From an alpha proteobacterium L41A (GTDB lineage: Bacteria; Pseudomonadota; Alphaproteobacteria; Caulobacterales; Caulobacteraceae), in contig AMYY01000026.1 of NCBI GenBank assembly GCA_000335735.1, forward strand, positions 1 to 40,648: a DNA stretch of 40,648 nt, written 5' to 3'. How positions within the stretch are numbered: position 1 is the stretch's first letter; every line of letters begins with the position of its first letter. The notes beneath the pieces were generated by a model, which did not search any database, was not told where the DNA came from, and saw only the letters and a list, made by a program, of their open reading frames with translations. Positions 8,255-15,337 of the stretch are shown one piece after another. A program made the position numbers and the translations under genes.

Positions 8255-9145
8255 ATGAACGACAAGACCAAGCCTCAGGAAAAGCGCGGCGGCTGGCTGA
8301 GCCGCTTTGCGCCCGGCGTCCGCAAGATCGTGTCGCGCCGCGACACCCCGGACAATCTCTGGGTCAAGGATCCCGACAGCGGCGAGATGCTGTATCGCTC
8401 GGATCTGGAGGCCGCCCTTTGGGTGACGCCGTCGGGCCGGCATATGCGCATCGATGCGCCGACGCGCCTGAAGGCCACCTTCGACGGCGGGGTCTTCCAG
8501 TCCATCGACACGCCGGATGTGCCGGAAGATCCGCTGAAATTCTCGGACGGCAAATCCTACAAGGATCGCCTGAACGCCGCGCGCAAGGCGGCGGGCCGGA
8601 AGGACACCATGGCCATCGGCTATGGTTCGGTCGGCGGTCAGGATGCGGTCGTGATCGTCCAGGACTTCACCTTCATGGGCGGGTCGCTGGGCATGGCGGC
8701 GGGCGAGGCCTTCATCAAGGCGGCGCGCGAGGCGGTCAGCCGCAAGGTTCCGCTGGTCTGTTTCACCGCCGCCGGCGGCGCGCGGATGCAGGAGGGCGCC
8801 CTGTCGCTGATGCAGATGGCGCGCACCACCCTGGCCATCGAAGACCTGAAGGACGCCAGACTGCCTTACGCCGTGGTTTTGACGGACCCGACGACGGGCG
8901 GTGTGACGGCCTCCTACGCCATGCTGGGTGATGTGCATTTAGCCGAACCCGGCGCCCTGATCGGCTTCGCCGGACCGCGCGTGATCGAGGCGACCATCCG
9001 CGAGAAACTGCCGCCCGGCTTCCAGCGCGCCGAATATCTGCAGGACAAGGGCATGGTGGACCGGGTCGTGACCCGTGCCGACCTGCCGCGCACCCTGGGT
9101 CAGATCCTGTCCATGCTGATGGGCGGCACGCGCGCCGCCGCCTGA
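8255..9145 (+). CDS. accD: Acetyl-CoA carboxylase carboxyltransferase beta subunit
   Basis: AccD with AccA transfers the carboxyl group from carboxybiotin to acetyl-CoA, giving malonyl-CoA for fatty acid synthesis. The 296-residue protein has the crotonase-fold core, including FMGGSLGMAAGEA, TAAGGARMQEG and DPTTGGVTASYA. In many bacteria the N-terminal region carries a four-cysteine zinc ribbon. Here the equivalent segment (NLWVKDPDSGEMLYRSDLEA and the following WVTPSGRHMRI) has no cysteine at any of the four positions. Partial loss is known in alphaproteobacterial AccD. It follows trpA by 10 bp. Its last 46 bases overlap the 3' end of the opposite-strand doxX-like gene. Confidence 0.96.
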   Translation: MNDKTKPQEKRGGWLSRFAPGVRKIVSRRDTPDNLWVKDPDSGEMLYRSDLEAALWVTPSGRHMRIDAPTRLKATFDGGVFQSIDTPDVPEDPLKFSDGKSYKDRLNAARKAAGRKDTMAIGYGSVGGQDAVVIVQDFTFMGGSLGMAAGEAFIKAAREAVSRKVPLVCFTAAGGARMQEGALSLMQMARTTLAIEDLKDARLPYAVVLTDPTTGGVTASYAMLGDVHLAEPGALIGFAGPRVIEATIREKLPPGFQRAEYLQDKGMVDRVVTRADLPRTLGQILSMLMGGTRAAA

Positions 9146-9543
9146 GACCGCCTGAAGGGCCAGTCGATCGCGGTCGAGGCCCACAGGCACCACCAGACGA
9201 TGACCGGCTGAAACAGCAGGCGCGGGCCGTGATAGGCCCAGCCTAACCCTGCGCCCGACGTCATAAAATTCACGGCATGCTGGATGTTGGCCGGGTAGAC
9301 GCAGACGGCGTAGGCGGCCAGCGCCCAGCCAGCGGCGACCCGCAGGCGCGGGATCAGCAAACCCGCCGCGCCCAGCAGTTCGGCGATCCCCGTCAGGGCC
9401 ACGACCAGGGCCGGCTGCGGAACCCACGCAGGCGTGATCCGCACGAAAGGGCCGGGGACCATCAGATGCAGCACGCCTGCGCCCAGGAAGACGGCCGCGA
9501 GGACGAGGCGCGCCGCGGTTCTGATCTGCGGCCTGGAAGTCAT
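9100..9543 (-). CDS. DoxX-family membrane protein
   Basis: This 147-residue protein has four hydrophobic segments (about residues 10-30, 43-65, 68-85 and 105-122). The first helix has the AAVFLGAGVLHL pattern typical of DoxX/DoxD-like membrane proteins, and GIAELLGAAGLLIP follows in the second. DoxX family members are small inner-membrane proteins with poorly defined, often redox-related roles, so I assign no reaction. It lies antisense between accD and folC and overlaps the accD 3' end tail to tail by 46 bases. Only 36 bp separate its start from that of folC. Confidence 0.85.
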   Translation of the reverse strand: MTSRPQIRTAARLVLAAVFLGAGVLHLMVPGPFVRITPAWVPQPALVVALTGIAELLGAAGLLIPRLRVAAGWALAAYAVCVYPANIQHAVNFMTSGAGLGWAYHGPRLLFQPVIVWWCLWASTAIDWPFRRSQAAARVPPISMDRI

Positions 9544-9579
9544 GTCGCGGTTCTCGAAATCAGGGGGTAAAGGAGGCGG

Positions 9580-10866
9580 ATGGATCCCGTCTCCGAACGA
9601 CTACGCGCGCGCCACCCCCAGCGGATCGATCTGTCGCTGGAAAGAATGCGCGTACTGTGCGCGGCCCTTGGTGATCCGCAGCACAAGCTTCCGCCGGTGA
9701 TCCATGTGGCGGGCACCAACGGCAAGGGGTCGACCGTCGCCCTGATCCGCGCCATCGCCGAGGCGGCCGGGCTGAAAGTCCATGCCTACACGTCGCCCCA
9801 TCTGGTGCGATTCAACGAGCGGATCCGATTGGCCGGCAAGCTGATCGAGGACGACCATCTGAACGCGATCCTGGACCGGATCGAGGCGGTCATGGCCGAG
9901 ACGGACAGCGAGGCCACGGTGTTCGAAAGCACCACTGCCGCCGCCTTCCTGGCCATGTCCGAGACGCCCGCCGATCTGGCCATCATCGAAGTGGGTCTGG
10001 GCGGGGTGCTGGACGCCACAAACGTCATCGAACGGCCGCTGCTCAGCGTCATCGCCCCGGTCGATTACGACCATGCGGAGTTCCTGGGCACGGATCTGGC
10101 CGCCATCGCCTCGGAAAAGGCGGGCGTGCTGAAGGCCGGGGCGCCGGCCGTGATCGCGCGCCAGAAGGAAGAGGGGATGGCGGCCATCGAACGTCGCGCC
10201 GCCGACGTCCATGCGCGGCTGACCGTGCTGGGGGTGGATTTCGACGCCTGGGCCGAGCGGGGCGGTCTGGCGTTCCAGACGGCCGAACTGTTCATGGACC
10301 TGCCGGCGCCGGCCCTGGCAGGCGCGCACCAGATCGACAATGCGGCCCTGGCTGTGGCGGCGGCGGTCGAACTGGACCTGCCCGAGGCTGCGATCGCCGA
10401 AGGGCTGAAGCGCGTGCGCTGGCCCGCGCGGCTGCAACGGATTTCGGGCGGCCCCTATGGCGCTGCGGCCAAGGCGGCGGAGGCGGAGCTGTGGCTGGAC
10501 GGGGGGCATAATCCCCATGCGGCGCGGGCGCTGGCGGCGTTTCTGGCCGAGCGTCAGGCGCGGGCGCCGCGTCCCCTGGCCCTGATCTGCGGCATGCTGT
10601 CGAACAAGGACGCGGGCGGTTTCTTCGCCGCGCTGAAGGACAGCCAGGCCACCGTCTTCACCGTCGACTTCGACGGTGCGGCGGCCGAGCCGACGGCCCT
10701 GGCGGCCGTGGCGCGCGGGCATGGACTGGCGGCGACCCCGGCGGGTTCGGTTTCCGAGGCGCTGGACCTGGCGCTGCGCCTGGGCGCGGGCCGGGTCGCC
10801 ATCTGCGGCTCGCTGTACCTGGCCGGCGAGGTCCTGGGCGCCAGCGAGGAGACCTGGCCGGTCTAG
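9580..10866 (+). CDS. folC: Dihydrofolate/folylpolyglutamate synthase
   Basis: FolC adds L-glutamate to dihydropteroate and then extends the polyglutamate tail of folates, using ATP. The 428-residue length is typical. The ATP loop GTNGKGS is at residues 45-51, SPHLVRFNERI follows, then VGLGGVLDATNVI and the EKAGVLK segment carrying the conserved lysine. The C-terminal ligase domain has LDGGHNPHA. The ATG at 9580 is preceded by a nearly ideal TAAAGGAGG (9568-9576), although its spacer of three bases is short. It usually directly follows accD in alphaproteobacteria; here an antisense gene is interposed. The 186 bp after it hold inverted repeat element 2. Confidence 0.96.
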   Translation: MDPVSERLRARHPQRIDLSLERMRVLCAALGDPQHKLPPVIHVAGTNGKGSTVALIRAIAEAAGLKVHAYTSPHLVRFNERIRLAGKLIEDDHLNAILDRIEAVMAETDSEATVFESTTAAAFLAMSETPADLAIIEVGLGGVLDATNVIERPLLSVIAPVDYDHAEFLGTDLAAIASEKAGVLKAGAPAVIARQKEEGMAAIERRAADVHARLTVLGVDFDAWAERGGLAFQTAELFMDLPAPALAGAHQIDNAALAVAAAVELDLPEAAIAEGLKRVRWPARLQRISGGPYGAAAKAAEAELWLDGGHNPHAARALAAFLAERQARAPRPLALICGMLSNKDAGGFFAALKDSQATVFTVDFDGAAAEPTALAAVARGHGLAATPAGSVSEALDLALRLGAGRVAICGSLYLAGEVLGASEETWPV

Positions 10867-10891
10867 TTTATTCCGATACGCAGTCGATCTT

Positions 10892-11020
10892 CGTCATTCC
10901 GGGCGTCCAAAGGACGAACCCGGAACCCAGGAGGCGCGCGTCCGGCGTTCGCCGCATCCAAGGATGGCGAGCGCGGCCCTGGCTTCCGGGTTCTTCGCTG
11001 CGCTCAGCCCCGGAATGACG
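10892..11020. repeat. Long imperfect inverted repeat, element 2
   Basis: The left arm (10892-10931, starting CGTCATTCCGGGCGTCC) is the approximate reverse complement of the right arm (10979-11020, ending CAGCCCCGGAATGACG). Matching internal blocks are AACCCGGAA and TTCCGGGTT. The middle of about 47 bp is unrelated. It lies in the gap between convergent folC and the 61-residue gene, so it may also act as a terminator in either direction. Confidence 0.8.
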
Positions 11021-11052
11021 TCGATAGATAAGGCGCGTGGGTGCGGATCTTT

Positions 11053-11238
11053 CTAGCGCGTCATCCAGGGCTTGGACTTGCCGGCGGCGATGCGGGCGGC
11101 CTGCTCGCGCTGGAAGCGACCGCCGCGCGGCGGCTTGGCGCGCGCATCCAGCTTGGCGGTCTTCAGGCGCAGAGCTTTCTGGACCGGGGTCTCGCCGGGG
11201 ATGTCGTCAGCCGGGTTCGGGGTGTCTTCGTCGCTCAT
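11053..11238 (-). CDS. Conserved small hypothetical protein
   Basis: This 61-residue, charged, soluble protein has an acidic N-terminus (MSDEDTPNPADDIPGETP) and a basic C-terminal half with GGRFQREQAARIAAGKSKPW. From memory the second motif recurs in small alphaproteobacterial proteins of unknown function, often near thioredoxin genes; I cannot verify this here. It is downstream of trxA on the same strand, separated by a strong terminator, so it may be expressed from read-through or its own promoter. No function is assigned. Confidence 0.75.
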   Translation of the reverse strand: MSDEDTPNPADDIPGETPVQKALRLKTAKLDARAKPPRGGRFQREQAARIAAGKSKPWMTR

Positions 11239-11255
11239 GGCGCCATCCTAGCATG

Positions 11256-11288
11256 AAAAAACGCCCGCCGGTCGGACCGGCGGGCGTT
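11256..11288 (-). terminator. Rho-independent terminator of trxA
   Basis: A perfect 12-bp GC-rich stem (11260-11271 with 11277-11288, AACGCCCGCCGG on the plus strand) has a 5-base loop. Read leftward it is followed by a run of six T residues (11256-11261 on the plus strand are A; the last two pair in the stem). It lies 23 bp after the trxA stop. Confidence 0.9.
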
Positions 11289-11311
11289 TGATCTGACAGG
11301 GTCGAAAAGGC

Positions 11312-11641
11312 TCAGGCCTTGACGCCGGCCTCGGCCAGCCATTCGACGATCTTGCCCTTGGGCATGGCGCCGACCTTCATCGACGCCATCTGGCCGTCCT
11401 TGAACAGCATCAGGGTGGGGATGCCCTTCACGCCCAGCTTGGACGGGGTCATGGGGCTGTCGTCGATGTTGATCTTGGCCACGGTGACCTGACCGCCCAG
11501 TTCGTCGGCGATCTGTTCCAGCGCCGGGCCGATCTGTTTGCAGGGGCCGCACCATTCGGCCCAGAAGTCGACCAGGACAGGGGTCGAGGATTTCAGGACG
11601 TCGGCGTCAAAGCTCTCGTCGGTGACTTTTACAGTCGCCAT
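11312..11641 (-). CDS. trxA: Thioredoxin
   Basis: This 109-residue cytoplasmic dithiol-disulfide oxidoreductase keeps proteins such as ribonucleotide reductase reduced, using thioredoxin reductase and NADPH. The active site WCGPC is at residues 30-34 (Cys31 and Cys34) after the usual VLVDFWAE strand. The cis-proline loop is KGIPTLMLFKDG. The length and motif order match the classical TrxA. A strong terminator follows. About 260 bp separate it from addA upstream, and that gap contains inverted repeat element 3, so trxA probably has its own promoter there. Confidence 0.97.
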   Translation of the reverse strand: MATVKVTDESFDADVLKSSTPVLVDFWAEWCGPCKQIGPALEQIADELGGQVTVAKINIDDSPMTPSKLGVKGIPTLMLFKDGQMASMKVGAMPKGKIVEWLAEAGVKA

Positions 11642-11790
11642 GAATGGCTCCTTGGGGCGCTATCGCTCGGCGCGCGGCGCCTCGCTGCATGAGCGCGTGT
11701 TGGTGTTGGCCGGATGTGTCCGGGTTCGATGGCAGATGTGGGAGCGAATCGCGGGCAATTCAACTCCGACCGTCGCTCCCTCTCTCCGTT

Positions 11791-11898
11791 CGTCATCCTC
11801 GGGCTCGACCCAAGGATCGGATGATCCGCCGCTCGTGCGACGACGGCGACGCACAGCCCGACCGGCGCCCGGTCCTCGGGTCAAGCCCGAGGATGACG
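11791..11898. repeat. Long inverted repeat, element 3
   Basis: The 30-base arms 11791-11820 (CGTCATCCTCGGGCTCGACC and onward) and 11869-11898 (ending AAGCCCGAGGATGACG) are reverse complements with few mismatches, separated by 48 bp. It sits 5 bp beyond the addA stop codon, in the addA-trxA gap. It shares its ends with elements 1 and 2. The rest of the gap (11642-11790) shows no clear gene and should hold the trxA promoter. Confidence 0.85.
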
Positions 11899-11902
11899 GG
11901 GG

Positions 11903-14900
11903 TTAGGGTGCGAGCGCCGCCGCCAGCAGGGTTTCAGGAATGGGCATCAGCTTGGGCCCGTCGGTCCAGACCAGGGCGGCCTCGACCGGGCGATCGGGAT
12001 AGAGGCGCTTCAGCACGGCGACATAGACGGCGGCCTGCAACACATAGGCGGGATCGACCGCTTCTATGGCGTCGGGCGCAGGGCGGTTGGTCTTGTAATC
12101 GACGACCAGAACCCGTTCGGGTGTTACCACCAGCCGGTCGATGCGGCCGTTGATGGCGACGCCGGGCGGCAGGCCGGGAGCGGACCCGGTCAGGGCGACC
12201 TCGGCGCGCGAGCCTTGACCGAAAACAGGGGCGAACCGGGCGTCGGTCAAGACGTCGAAAGCCGCCTTGATCATCTCGGCGCGCTGAGCGTCGTCGAGAT
12301 CGTTCTCCTTGGCCAGCAGGCGCCGGGCGGCGTCGGGGCGGTCGGCGGGCGCGATCTCGGGCAGGCGTTCCAGCAGCCGGTGGATCAGGTCGCCGCGCCG
12401 GAACCGGCCCAGCGCCGCCCCGCCCGCCTCGGTCCTGGCCAGGGGCGAGGGGGCGGGAATGCGGATCGAACCCTCCATCCGCGACGGCGAGGCGAAGCGG
12501 GCGGCGGCGTCGGCCGGGGGCGGCGAGGCGGCCCAGGCGGGCAGGACGGAGGCGAGCCGGATTTCATCGGCGGCGACCGGGCGACGCTCGGGATCGAGGC
12601 CATACCGACGCACGCCGTTCTCGACCTCGCGCACCTGATCGCCCAGGCGGTCGAAGGTTTCCGAGAGGATCGACCACCAGCTGCCGGCCTCGGCGCCCCG
12701 GCTTGAGGCGCGGCCCATGACGATGACGCGGTCGCGGGCACGGGTCAGGGCGACATAGAGCAGGCGCAGGGTCTCGTCGTCGGTGCGGGCCTGGCGCGCG
12801 GCGCGGGCGTCGGCCGAGGCCGGGCAGTCGTCCTTGGTCGAGCCGGGCGCCATCAGCCAGGCCTCGCCTTCCCCCTCCGGCGTGACGGCGGGCATCAGGG
12901 ACGGACCTTGCGCCTTCGCCTTCATGGTGGTGTCGGGCAGGATGACGATGGGCGCCTCCAACCCCTTGGCGCCGTGGACGGTCATCACGCGGACCTCGCC
13001 GCGCGCGCCTTCCAGTTCGCGCTTCACCTCGACGTCGGCGGCCTCCAGCTGCGCAAGGCACGTTTCCAGATCGATCGCGCCCCGATTTTCGGCGGCCAGC
13101 ACCTGGTTCAGGGTCTCGTCGATGGCTTCTTCCGCCTCGCGCCCCAGCCGGGCCAGGATGCGGGCGCGGCCGGAGCGGCCTGTGTCGTCCACGCGGTTCA
13201 GGGCCTGGGAGAAGAAGGTGAAGGGGTCGCCGCCGCGCGCGCCGATGGCGGCTTGCAGCGCATCGCGGGCGCGGGTCCATTCGGGGCGTTCGTGCGCCCG
13301 GTCGCGCAGGTCGCGCCACAGTTGGCCGGCATTGCGGTTCTCGCGCCCGGCCAGCGCGTAAAGGCCGTCCTCGTCCACATCGCACAGCGGGCTGCGCAGC
13401 ACCTCGGCCAGGGACAGGTCGTCGTCGGGGAAAAGGGCGAAACGCGCCAGCGAGATCAGGTCGTCGAAGACGATATGGCTGGACAGCTTCAGCCGGTCCG
13501 CGCCGGCGACGGGCACGCCTTCGGTCTTCAGCGCGCGGATGATTTCTTCGAACGTCGCGTCGCGGCGGCGGACCAGGACGATGTAGTCGCCATAGCCGGC
13601 GGGGCGCAAGTCGCGGGTGCTGCGATCAAAGACGGCGACGCCGCTTTCGACCTGGCGGCGGATCTCGCGGGCCAGGTCGCGGGCCAGGCGCTTCCTGGCG
13701 CTGCCGGCGCCTTCCTGATCGACGGGATCGTCCCAGGCGTCGGTTTCGGGCGCGGGCTCGTCCAGGAACAGGGGCCACAGGTCGATGGCGCCGTGCTGGC
13801 CGATGCGAGCGGGCAGGTGTCGGGCGATGTCGCCTTGCGGGCCGGTCAGGGCGCGGGTGCGGTCTGGATCGGCGAAGACGGCGTCGACGAAGGCCAGCAC
13901 CTCTTCGGTCGAGCGATAGGAGGTGTTCAGCTCCGGTCCGGCGAAGGGCTCGCCGGCGCCCTCGGCCAGGGCAAGGAAGGCGCCGCGTTCCTGACGCAGC
14001 CGCTCCGGCCGGGCGCCCTGGAAGGAATAGATCGACTGTTTCTCGTCGCCGACGGCGAAGACTGTGCGGCCGGACTTTTCTCCGGAGTAGAACTCGCCGG
14101 TCAGGGCGCGGACGATGGCCCATTGTTCGGGGGCGGTGTCCTGGGCCTCGTCGATCAGGACGTGATCGACCCCGCCGTCCAGCTTGTACAGCACCCAGGC
14201 GGCGGCCCCGCTTTCAGTCAGCAAAGCGGCGGCGCGCGCGACCAGGTCGGGAAAGTCCAACGCCCCGCGCTGGGTCTTAGCGGCCTCGTAGAAGGCGGCG
14301 TGGGCGCGGGCCAGCGTCAGGACCTTGACCGTATCGTCGGCGACCTTGGCCTTGCGCAGGGCCTCGCGCGTGGCGAGGAATTTCGTCTGAAGGTCCAGCA
14401 GCCAGCCGACCGCGCCTTGCGGCGCCGACTTGGTGCCCATGCTCTTACGCGGTTCGCCCGCCTGGGTGCAGAAGACCCCGGCCAGGGCCGCGAACCCGGC
14501 GTAGGGCGGGGCGGCGACGCTCATGGCGTCGGCTATCTTCTTGTCATTGGCCGAGCCGGTTTCCATGGCCTCGGCCATGCGGTTCCACTCGCCGGGATCG
14601 ATGAAGGCGACGAAGTCGCGCTCCAGATCCTCCGGGCTGCGATCGCGCTCGGCGCCCGTCAGGGACCGGGGATCGGGCGCGGTTCCGGCCTCGGCGCGGT
14701 CGATATAGTCCAGCAGATCGGCGCGTTTCGCCTCGATCATCGACAGCAGGGCCTGGAACCGCTGCCAGTCCAGCTCGACGGCGAAGTGGCTGTAGGCCTG
14801 GCCGATGGGACCGTCAGGGTCGGCGACGGCGGCGCGGGCCAGGTCTTCGCGCGCGGCGTGGCTGAGGGCGGTCGCGGCCTGGTCTTCCAGCACGGTGAAG

Positions 14901-15337
14901 CGGGGTGAGACCCCGGCCTCCAGCGGGAACCGCCGCAGGAGTTTTTCGCAGAAGGCGTGGATGGTCTGGATCTTCAGGCCGCCCGGCGTCTCCAGCGCCC
15001 GGGCGAACAGCTTGCGGGCGCGGGAAAGCGCGGCATGGTCCATCGCCTGCGGGTCGCCGTCGTCCAGCCGGGCCAGTTCGCGCGACAGGCTCTCGTCGTC
15101 CAGCACGGCCCAGCCGCCCAGCTGGTCGAACAGCCGGGCCTGCATCTCGGCGGCGGCGGCCTTGGTGTAGGTGACGCACAGGATGGCGCCGGGATCGACC
15201 TGATCCAGCAGCAGCCGCGCCACCCGGTTGACCAGGGTGGTGGTCTTGCCCGAACCGGCGTTGGCGGTGACGAAGACGGTCAGGCGCGGGTCGGCAGCCA
15301 AGATCTGAGGTGGGACGATCTGGGGGACAATGCTCAT
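11903..15337 (-). CDS. addA: AddA, helicase-nuclease subunit for double-strand break repair
   Basis: AddA is the UvrD-like helicase and nuclease subunit of AddAB, which resects double-strand breaks and loads RecA in place of RecBCD. The 1144-residue protein has the Walker A motif AGSGKT at 27-32 (in VTANAGSGKTTTL), motif II DEAQDT at about 396-401, GDEKQSIYSFQGA, VMTVHGAKGLE and LLYVALTRARD. The C-terminal PD-(D/E)XK nuclease is marked by VVDYKTNRP, with Asp at about 1080. I chose the ATG at 15337, whose ATGA overlaps the addB stop by 4 bases; the frame is open upstream but only through antisense addB sequence. Confidence 0.95.
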   Translation of the reverse strand: MSIVPQIVPPQILAADPRLTVFVTANAGSGKTTTLVNRVARLLLDQVDPGAILCVTYTKAAAAEMQARLFDQLGGWAVLDDESLSRELARLDDGDPQAMDHAALSRARKLFARALETPGGLKIQTIHAFCEKLLRRFPLEAGVSPRFTVLEDQAATALSHAAREDLARAAVADPDGPIGQAYSHFAVELDWQRFQALLSMIEAKRADLLDYIDRAEAGTAPDPRSLTGAERDRSPEDLERDFVAFIDPGEWNRMAEAMETGSANDKKIADAMSVAAPPYAGFAALAGVFCTQAGEPRKSMGTKSAPQGAVGWLLDLQTKFLATREALRKAKVADDTVKVLTLARAHAAFYEAAKTQRGALDFPDLVARAAALLTESGAAAWVLYKLDGGVDHVLIDEAQDTAPEQWAIVRALTGEFYSGEKSGRTVFAVGDEKQSIYSFQGARPERLRQERGAFLALAEGAGEPFAGPELNTSYRSTEEVLAFVDAVFADPDRTRALTGPQGDIARHLPARIGQHGAIDLWPLFLDEPAPETDAWDDPVDQEGAGSARKRLARDLAREIRRQVESGVAVFDRSTRDLRPAGYGDYIVLVRRRDATFEEIIRALKTEGVPVAGADRLKLSSHIVFDDLISLARFALFPDDDLSLAEVLRSPLCDVDEDGLYALAGRENRNAGQLWRDLRDRAHERPEWTRARDALQAAIGARGGDPFTFFSQALNRVDDTGRSGRARILARLGREAEEAIDETLNQVLAAENRGAIDLETCLAQLEAADVEVKRELEGARGEVRVMTVHGAKGLEAPIVILPDTTMKAKAQGPSLMPAVTPEGEGEAWLMAPGSTKDDCPASADARAARQARTDDETLRLLYVALTRARDRVIVMGRASSRGAEAGSWWSILSETFDRLGDQVREVENGVRRYGLDPERRPVAADEIRLASVLPAWAASPPPADAAARFASPSRMEGSIRIPAPSPLARTEAGGAALGRFRRGDLIHRLLERLPEIAPADRPDAARRLLAKENDLDDAQRAEMIKAAFDVLTDARFAPVFGQGSRAEVALTGSAPGLPPGVAINGRIDRLVVTPERVLVVDYKTNRPAPDAIEAVDPAYVLQAAVYVAVLKRLYPDRPVEAALVWTDGPKLMPIPETLLAAALAP

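Noticed and set aside
12908..14908. Very long open frame (about 666 codons) on the plus strand opposite addA
   Set aside because: It is the antisense of a clear AddA frame in a high-GC genome; its protein is Gly/Gln/Ala/Val-rich low-complexity sequence with no motif. The same applies to the long frame opposite addB at 16594-18537.
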